Position numbers and translations under genes: made by a program. Positions 58,911 to 64,000 of a stretch of 64,000 nucleotides of DNA are shown one piece after another (position 1 is the stretch's first letter; the number at the start of each line of letters is the position of its first letter). The notes below the pieces were generated by a model, which saw only the letters and a list, made by a program, of their open reading frames with translations, did no database searches and was not told where the DNA came from. Source of the DNA: Haloparvum alkalitolerans (GTDB taxonomy: Archaea > Halobacteriota > Halobacteria > Halobacteriales > Haloferacaceae); the NCBI RefSeq assembly GCF_050122995.1, contig NZ_JBNLIA010000003.1, positions 342,570 through 406,569 of the forward strand. The letters run 5' to 3'.

Positions 58911-60067
58911 TGTCCGACGCATTCACGATCACCGACGAGCAGCAAGACTACTCACAGTACAACTTGAACGCGAACCCATTCCCGTACAGTCCAGTACCCG
59001 CTGAAGATCCCGAGATATACTGTGGCCAGCAGCACGTCTCGGACAAGATCAGCTCAACTGTCTCGTCAATGCTCTCTACCGGCAAGTCCAAGCACCTGGT
59101 AGTCACTGGGAAGTATGGCAACGGGAAGTCACACACGCTCAAGTACACCCGTTCGCTCCTCCGTGATCGCGATGACGTCGTCGTAGGGTACGTTGCCCAG
59201 CCAGGGGAGGGATTCCTCGACATCTACCACGAATTCATCTACGATCTGGGCTTCAACCGCCTCCAAGAGCTCGCGTACGAGTTCCTCGCATCGGTTGCAA
59301 GAGATGTCACCGACACGAACCCGATCGGTGCCAGTGCGATGAAGTCGCTGATAGACGACGGCGACGTACTGCTCTCGGAAATTGTTCCCGAGGCGATTCG
59401 CCGACTCAGCGATGTGACGAAGTTTGCCGACTTCGCGCGTGCCATCATCCACATGGTGTACGAGGACACGAATCTCTACGCGTGGCAGTGGCTCACCGCC
59501 GAGGGGATTCGATACGAGCAGCGCAAGGAAATGGAGATTCATAGTGCCCTCGACGACGATACGATGGGTGTTCGAGCCTTCACCGCGCTCAAAAATATGC
59601 TGCTCGAACTCGGCTATACCGGTGTTTTCGTCTTCGTCGACGAGTTCGAGAGCATTGCACGACTCTCACCCAAGAACGAGCAGGCGACGCTCAACAGCAT
59701 CCGACATCTGATGGACCAGAACAGTTCTGGGCTGTGTATGTTGTTCGGTTGTGCTCCCGAAGTCTGGCAAGACGTTATGAGTGAATATCATGCCTTCAGC
59801 GAGAGAATCGGTGAAGAAGTCGCTCTGAAACCGCTCACGAATGAGCATCTGAAGGAATTGGTATCGAACTATCTCGATCGAGAGCGTGATGAATCAAACG
59901 AAGGTTCTTCGATAGTCCCGTTTACTGATGAAGGGTTGGACGTGATTCTACAACGTTCGCAGGGCAATATTCGTCAAGCTCTCGCTATCTGTAGCCGAGT
60001 GTTAGATGCCGCTGTCGAGGAAAGCCAAGAAGTGGTTACTCCCGAGTTCGTCCAAAAAGCGATGTGA
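58910..60067 (+). CDS. AAA/ORC-like ATPase of the modification arm
   Basis: The 385-residue ATPase starts with NLNANPFPYSPVP, the LxxNPF-type lead of ExeA/ORC-like ATPases, and has Walker A GKYGNGKS (67-74), Walker B FVFVDEFE (Asp244, Glu245), and MLFGCAPEVW as sensor 1. GNIRQALAICSRVL near the end is the sensor-2 helix of ORC/Cdc6-type proteins. Length is that of an isolated motor without the coiled coil of the left-arm ATPase. It ends the plus-strand unit. DNA-dependent ATPase assisting base exchange is a reasonable guess, since bacterial DpdA also needs an ATPase partner (DpdB), though that one is of a different family. Confidence 0.8.
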   Translation: MSDAFTITDEQQDYSQYNLNANPFPYSPVPAEDPEIYCGQQHVSDKISSTVSSMLSTGKSKHLVVTGKYGNGKSHTLKYTRSLLRDRDDVVVGYVAQPGEGFLDIYHEFIYDLGFNRLQELAYEFLASVARDVTDTNPIGASAMKSLIDDGDVLLSEIVPEAIRRLSDVTKFADFARAIIHMVYEDTNLYAWQWLTAEGIRYEQRKEMEIHSALDDDTMGVRAFTALKNMLLELGYTGVFVFVDEFESIARLSPKNEQATLNSIRHLMDQNSSGLCMLFGCAPEVWQDVMSEYHAFSERIGEEVALKPLTNEHLKELVSNYLDRERDESNEGSSIVPFTDEGLDVILQRSQGNIRQALAICSRVLDAAVEESQEVVTPEFVQKAM

Positions 60068-60149
60068 ACACACCGTGTACTGAGTGAACATCCCACTAGT
60101 TATGGGATTTCCACCCCTCAAAACAACACGCCCGCGTCGAGTACGAGCC

Positions 60150-60191
60150 GCCTCAAAAGAGGCGATACATCCACGCTAGGCCCGTGGATGC
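60150..60191. terminator. Two adjacent hairpins after the ATPase gene
   Basis: GCCTCAAAAGAGGC (60150-60163) and CATCCACG with CGTGGATG (60169-60176, 60184-60191) form two perfect small hairpins 80 bp after the stop at 60067. They may end the right-arm transcript. They might also be the end of a vanished IS200/IS605-type element; nothing else of one is visible. Confidence 0.35.
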
Positions 60192-60313
60192 TCAGACCTC
60201 GATGCGGTCAGACCAGACCGACCGCATGATCCGATACATACTCACACGTCCTGAATCCTGCGCTCAACCGTGGACGCATCGCAATCAGAAGACTACCAGG
60301 CAGGAGGGCTCCG

Positions 60314-60688
60314 ATGACGCCTGATGATGAAGACGAGTCCAGACAGTTTGGAGAGGACCGACAACACTTCGACGACAGTGCCCATGTCATCGCTGATAAG
60401 GCCAAGCTATGGACTAACGCCCGCCGTCAACACGTCGTACGGCAAGTGTTGGCCGCTCCGAACAGGGAGCTGTCGCTCAGAGAACTCGCTCTGACTCTTC
60501 GCGATCATATTGACCAACACTCCGATCAAGACCCCGATTACGATCACGTTCGGCAGACGTTGCGCCGACGTCATCTTCCGCGCCTCGCAGAACACGACGT
60601 CGTCAGGTTCGAAGACAATACGATTCGTCCCGGCCCGGAGTTCGAGACAGCAATAGGACTGTTAGTTCGCAGCGATCCTCGAATCTAA
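60314..60688 (+). CDS. Small winged-helix-like regulator
   Basis: The 124-residue protein has NARRQHVVRQVLAAPNRELSLRELAL, then RQTLRRRHLPRLAEHDVVRFEDNTI, the order of the haloarchaeal DUF7344-like winged helix. It is a soluble protein. It is followed by a 276-bp gap that holds two copies of GTAGTTAGACT but no gene I can support. Confidence 0.65.
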   Translation: MTPDDEDESRQFGEDRQHFDDSAHVIADKAKLWTNARRQHVVRQVLAAPNRELSLRELALTLRDHIDQHSDQDPDYDHVRQTLRRRHLPRLAEHDVVRFEDNTIRPGPEFETAIGLLVRSDPRI

Positions 60689-60964
60689 CGACTGAGCTGG
60701 GCAGCAATCGCTGTAGTTAGACTTCAAGCCCTTTCATCGCGAGCATGCGGCCTTGCTTTTCAGAACAACCTCTCGTTGTGGTAGTTAGACTCCGGTAGGT
60801 TCTGTTGGCGCCACCAGATTTCGAATTGGCTGTTTCGTATCGTTTCGGGGCATAGAAGCGTGATATTGTCGAGCAGAGACTGTGGACGCCGCTGTTAATG
60901 CTACTTCGTTCCACCATCCAGTAGCGGAGTGCCGAAGTTAGCCCTCCACTCCAATCATTCGACA

Positions 60965-61336
60965 ATGACACAGGCAACGCAATCACCGGCTCCCGACGAC
61001 CGACAGTACGACTATCCGAAGGTGAGGATTTACTCCATCTTGGGAGATACCGAACACCGGATCATCCTACGAGTTCTTGCAGACGCCGATGAACCGCTAT
61101 CTCTCAAGGAACTCACCCGTGCGACACTTCTTGACGAGGAGTTCGATCAGGAAATCAGTGCATCGGTGCTGAGAGGGCTGATGTTGGATATTTATTTGCC
61201 AGTTTTAGACTCCGCCGGTGTCATCGATACTGACGCAGGTTACAACAAGATCGCACCGGGAGAGCACCACGAGGGGTACCTTGAGATAGCTACGGCGGTT
61301 GACGAGCTCTACGACAGTCACTTTGGGGGTCGCTGA
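60965..61336 (+). CDS. Small winged-helix-like regulator
   Basis: The start MTQATQSPAPDD at 60965 is chosen over one 36 bases upstream that adds a weak His-rich extension. The 123-residue protein has VRIYSILGDTEHRIILRVLADADEPLSLKEL and LMLDIYLPVLDSAGVIDTD, again a DUF7344-like winged helix and related in plan to the 60314-60688 product. Its stop overlaps the next start (TGATG). Confidence 0.65.
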   Translation: MTQATQSPAPDDRQYDYPKVRIYSILGDTEHRIILRVLADADEPLSLKELTRATLLDEEFDQEISASVLRGLMLDIYLPVLDSAGVIDTDAGYNKIAPGEHHEGYLEIATAVDELYDSHFGGR

Positions 61337-61680
61337 TGCTCGCGACGCCTATCGGACTCTACGAGTTGTCGGATGTCCGCCTTGACGTAGACGAGTTTGG
61401 TATCAATATCGACGATCCGGTCGTCCTCATCGGGACACGATCTGCTGGACCAACCCGCCGTGAGCGGGGGACAAAAACAGTGGTCGAACTCGGCCCTGTC
61501 CGCTATCCTGCGTCGATCTTCCAAAGAGATGGCTGTGACGTCCTCGACGCCTCACACGATATACTGTACGGAACCGTTGTCGTGTCGGCGGACGACCTCT
61601 CAGACGATGCGATCACCGCTCTCCGAGAGAGTGGTGGTTCCGTGTTCTCCGACATCACTAGCCCAAATGCGCTCTACTGA
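61336..61680 (+). CDS. Small haloarchaeal protein, unknown function
   Basis: The 114-residue product is beta-rich (GLYELSDVRLDVDEFGINIDDP, then TVVELGPVRYPASIF) without motif, signal or helix in the membrane. It is translationally coupled to the winged-helix gene before it by a one-base overlap, so the two probably act together. Confidence 0.6.
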   Translation: MLATPIGLYELSDVRLDVDEFGINIDDPVVLIGTRSAGPTRRERGTKTVVELGPVRYPASIFQRDGCDVLDASHDILYGTVVVSADDLSDDAITALRESGGSVFSDITSPNALY

Positions 61681-61717
61681 CTTCAGACCAGATTTTCGAT
61701 CGTGAGCGTACGCCAAT

Positions 61718-62017
61718 ATGGGCTTCAAAGAATTTGTCTCCACCATCGATAGCGTATTTGACCGATTCGAGGTGGTGAAGAGCTCTCTTTCCGAGTTGGA
61801 ACGACCACTTGACGAACTGTTTGACGATCCGATTGTGGTCATTTATTGGTCCGCCACGTCCGAGGATGAGATACCGGACATCTCTCCGGTACTAAAGCTT
61901 GCTGCACGGGAAGACATGGTTCTCGTCGATCGAACTCTTGAATATATAGGGGCCGACGAAAGCTCGACCAAGGCGCGTCAACTGAGCGAGCACTTGGAGT
62001 TCGAACATCGCCCATGA
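61718..62017 (+). CDS. Small acidic helical protein, unknown function
   Basis: The 99-residue product has a helical N-terminus (FVSTIDSVFDRFEVVKSSLSELER) and a central hydrophobic strand (DPIVVIYWSAT). It follows the previous gene by 37 bp on the same strand and may be the last gene of a three-gene unit. No family recognised. Confidence 0.55.
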   Translation: MGFKEFVSTIDSVFDRFEVVKSSLSELERPLDELFDDPIVVIYWSATSEDEIPDISPVLKLAAREDMVLVDRTLEYIGADESSTKARQLSEHLEFEHRP

Positions 62018-62328
62018 CTGCTGCCGGTCAAGGAGTCCCCTCTTCGAGAGTTTCGAACAGTCACTATACAATATCTACCCTATCTTATTCTTCCGCCCAT
62101 TCAGTGCTACTTCGATGAAATAGTTAATCGAACTGAGTGATCATTGTCGTGGACCTGTGAGTAGCCGAGTCCAACTGGCACCTGAAGTTGCCGCCTCAGT
62201 GACAACAGAACGTCTACTCGCCTTAATGGCTCATAGGCATGGGTTCTTACGGACTCAAATCGACCCTCACGCCGTACCATTTCATCATATCACACCACCA
62301 GATTCGTTAAGAACATCTCTAATGCTGA

Positions 62329-62383
62329 GAGAAAGCGTGAGAGTTTTCGGCCGTTTCCCACAATATCCATCTCACGCTTTCTC
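62329..62383. repeat. 14-bp perfect inverted repeat
   Basis: GAGAAAGCGTGAGA at 62329-62342 pairs with TCTCACGCTTTCTC at 62370-62383 across a 27-nt loop. No gene that I can support covers it, although an open frame starting with GTG at 62157 runs through. It may be a terminator or a protein-binding site. Confidence 0.5.
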
Positions 62384-62485
62384 AGAGTGCCAGAGAACCC
62401 AAAGCGGTGATTAGATATTTCTTTCTCTAATTATCTACCGTATACGCCAGACTGGGCCGAATATACCCTCTCGGGATGATATAAA

Positions 62486-62822
62486 TGTGGGCAAACTGCC
62501 CACACCGGTTTTGAAATCGCAAGACAACAGCCGAGTGTCGAAATCACTTTTTTGATACGCACTACGCCACTCCAGTGATAAGAAAAATTGACCAGAATCA
62601 GCCGGGAGAGCCTGCACCACACACATCGGTTCGATTATAAGAATGTGGGCAAACTGCACACATCGATTTGAGAATCACATGGCAGAAGTAGAATCTCCAT
62701 ATCAGATAAGAGATAACCGCATAGTCAGTAAAGTGAGAGTCCTGAATTTCCGGCATCCACCACCGATTTGTGACTGGTGAATGAGTTTGTCCAATTATGG
62801 AAATGTGGGCAAACTGCCCACA
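62486..62822. repeat. Three copies of a 19-bp palindrome about 160 bp apart
   Basis: TGTGGGCAAACTGCCCACA occurs at 62486-62504 and 62804-62822, and with one change at 62644-62662. The similarity extends downstream into TTTTGAAATCGCA in copies 1 and 3. The surrounding 62018-63413 has no large gene: besides these repeats it holds only short open frames, the clearest at 63157-63327. Iteron-like sites near an element border suggest an origin, a partition site or arm-type sites for recombination. Confidence 0.75.
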
Positions 62823-63156
62823 CTAATTTTGAAATCGCACGAAGAGACTTGATTCTCTATCTCGGTTTTCTGATAACCAGTATCTATTCGTGCTGATATA
62901 GGTCTCGAAGGACGAATTGGTGTACAGAGTGTCTGATTTCGTATAGAATGGTGGCTCGGACGGGGTTCGGTCAAGCAGTCAACCGCTTCGATTGGGAGAG
63001 GTGGACGTACACGTCAGCGTTGTTTTCAGGCCGATACTCACTTCGAAGTCAGGTCTTCACCGCGGTACGCGCCCGCATGTTTCGCAGCCTGTAGCGTGAG
63101 GGAACCTCCTCAAGTCGCTACACTCCGAGTCGATCTCGTGGATCGTCGGAGAGTTC

Positions 63157-63327
63157 ATGCGGCATCAGAGGCACCCACCTCCGTACTCGGTGTCATCGGG
63201 TAGGGTTGGTTCCTCGACGAATGACGCAGAACGCCTCGCCGTCAGTTTCGAAGCATACGAGTACGACGGCGAGGTCCACAGAACACCAATCGGCACCTTA
63301 GGGATGTTCTGGAGCGAAGATAGGTAA
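63157..63327 (+). CDS. Possible 56-residue protein or gene remnant beside the right att site
   Basis: The frame from ATG 63157 to TAA 63327 encodes a short protein with DAERLAVSFEAYEYDGEVHR in its middle, which has the composition of a real haloarchaeal protein. There is no clear promoter. It could be a small gene or the truncated 3' end of a larger one. Another short frame (62948-63094) upstream is weaker. Confidence 0.3.
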   Translation: MRHQRHPPPYSVSSGRVGSSTNDAERLAVSFEAYEYDGEVHRTPIGTLGMFWSEDR

Positions 63328-63412
63328 ATAAAAACCGGGTGCCGGTTCAGCACCATCACGGCACAAAGATCCCACTAGGTAATGTCGTTTTGGGATTTGG
63401 GGTAACGGGTGT

Positions 63413-63426
63413 AAGCCAAGGGCCGG
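63413..63426. repeat. Right attachment site within tRNA-Cys
   Basis: The same 14 bp as at 29213-29226. They cover the last 13 bases of the tRNA-Cys gene plus the next base, so integration leaves the tRNA complete. Confidence 0.85.
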
Positions 63427-63489
63427 ATTTGAACCGGCGTTGGGCGGCTCTGCAGGCCGCTGCGTCTGACCGGACTCTGCCACCTTGGC
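63414..63489 (-). tRNA. tRNA-Cys (GCA)
   Basis: A complete cloverleaf on the minus strand: acceptor GCCAAGG with CCTTGGC, anticodon stem GCGGC around loop CTGCAGA (anticodon GCA), and T-arm GGTTCAAATCC. It lies downstream of 5S rRNA as usual in haloarchaeal rRNA operons and serves as the attachment gene of the island. Confidence 0.95.
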
Positions 63490-63708
63490 GCGCATCGGTC
63501 GTAGTGCCGTGGTGCGCTTAAGCCTAGCGGTCCGCTAAACGATCGAGACCGGATGTCACGGGCGGGCCGGCTGACGGGCGCGCGCCGAACCGCACGGCGC
63601 GGCCGCTATCCAACGCACCTCGCCTCACAGAACCACCTTACAACACGACTTCTACAGCACTGCCGCTCGCCACTGAATGTATCCGCGTATGAATGTGCGT
63701 ATGAATGG

Positions 63709-63830
63709 GCAGACGGCGAACCGGTACTCCCAGAGGGTCTCCCACTCCAGTACTACCCGGCACGCAGGTGGGCTTCACTTCCGTGTTCGGAATGGGTACG
63801 GGTCTTTCCCCACCGCTATGGCCGTCTTTA
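63709..63830 (-). rRNA. rrf: 5S ribosomal RNA
   Basis: On the minus strand the sequence starts TAAAGACGGCCATAGCGGTG and contains CCCGTACCCATTCCGAACAC, the universal 5S core, and ends with GGTTCGCCGTCT, which pairs with the 5' end. Ends are estimated from that helix. Confidence 0.93.
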
Positions 63831-63939
63831 TGCCGACTCCCGGAATCGAACCGAGATACGCCAACGTCGGTGTGACGCTAAACTACCGTGTATACGTGCG
63901 ATCCAGCTACCGCCTGAACCCAATACCGAACCGTGGCAT

Positions 63940-64000
63940 GAGTGTGGCTCGGTCTGTTAGTGCTCGTGGACTACAACGCCTCGTTGCCTTAGCGCGTACA
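63940..64000 (-). rRNA. rrl: 3' end of 23S ribosomal RNA (partial)
   Basis: The minus strand runs TGTACGCGCTAAGGCAACGA then GTCCACGAGCACTAACAGACCGAG, the conserved tail of haloarchaeal 23S rRNA. The gene continues beyond the window. The exact 3' end is estimated. Confidence 0.85.

Larger units (their letters stand above)
29213..63426. mobile_element. Integrated genomic island at tRNA-Cys
   Basis: The segment between two 14-bp copies of AAGCCAAGGGCCGG (29213-29226 and 63413-63426) has clearly lower G+C and different codon choice than the flanks. The right copy is the 3' end of the tRNA-Cys gene; the left copy stands alone. A tyrosine recombinase gene starts 50 bp inside the left border. Cargo includes the preQ0 genes, two TGT-like enzymes, ATPases, a helicase, a DUF1998 protein, a nuclease and many small regulators. 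A second recombinase at 33.3-34.4 kb suggests a composite history. No replication or structural virus genes were recognised. Confidence 0.85.

Noticed and set aside
60068..60313. IS200/IS605 remnant
   Set aside because: Two hairpins are present, but no TnpA or TnpB coding sequence or conserved end could be identified; a terminator is the simpler reading.
60717..60986. Transposase fragment on the minus strand
   Set aside because: The translated sequence is basic and shows no DDE or HUH motif; only two short GTAGTTAGACT repeats are present.
62157..62414. GTG-initiated 85-residue gene
   Set aside because: It runs through the 14-bp inverted repeat, has no promoter and no protein-like pattern.

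Overview
The window is chromosomal DNA of a haloarchaeon. The G+C is very high, the predicted proteins are strongly acidic, and there are twin-arginine lipoprotein signals, TATA boxes placed about 26 nt before start codons (leaderless style), split archaeal RNA polymerase genes (rpoH, rpoB'', rpoB', rpoA', rpoA''), and a 23S-5S-tRNA-Cys rRNA operon end. A Halorubrum-like genus would fit, but I cannot fix the genus from sequence alone.

Bases 1-29200 are core chromosome: the tail of a sulfite-oxidase-like molybdoenzyme, a DUF5781-type protein, a PQQ-type sugar dehydrogenase, rpsG and rpsL, a lipoprotein, the RNA polymerase operon with nusA, two tRNA-Asp genes, an SLC13 transporter, small membrane proteins and an oppABCDF peptide importer. 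Two copies (about 5.24-5.67 kb and 17.64-17.92 kb) of a GC-rich hairpin element have different stems with compensating changes around conserved unpaired blocks. They look like a structured RNA or mobile hairpin family.

Bases 29213-63426 are a 34 kb integrated island of visibly lower G+C. A 14-bp repeat of the tRNA-Cys 3' end marks both borders, and a tyrosine recombinase lies just inside the left border. The left part holds recombinase genes, a PD-(D/E)XK-like protein and a protein with a HEPN-type RxxxxH motif.

The centre appears to be a complete archaeal relative of the bacterial Dpd (7-deazaguanine-in-DNA) systems. Genes queD-queE-folE-queC (50.5-53.1 kb, minus strand) can make preQ0 from GTP. 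Divergent to them are a large DpdA-like base-exchange enzyme fused to a DUF6884-like domain, a second short TGT-like enzyme, a winged-helix-like protein and an AAA ATPase (53.2-60.1 kb). A tightly overlapping seven-gene minus-strand operon (49.4-34.7 kb) encodes a winged-helix-like protein, a long coiled-coil AAA ATPase, an SF2 helicase, a DUF1998 (DrmB-like) protein, a Dna2/Cas4-like nuclease with a decayed helicase, and two mutually homologous proteins at its ends. My inference is that the right arm marks self DNA with a deazapurine and the left arm is the restriction effector.

The island ends with small winged-helix-like genes and three copies of a 19-bp palindrome spaced about 160 bp apart, followed by tRNA-Cys, 5S rRNA and the 3' end of 23S rRNA on the minus strand. 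All family assignments come from reading motifs; no database search was run.
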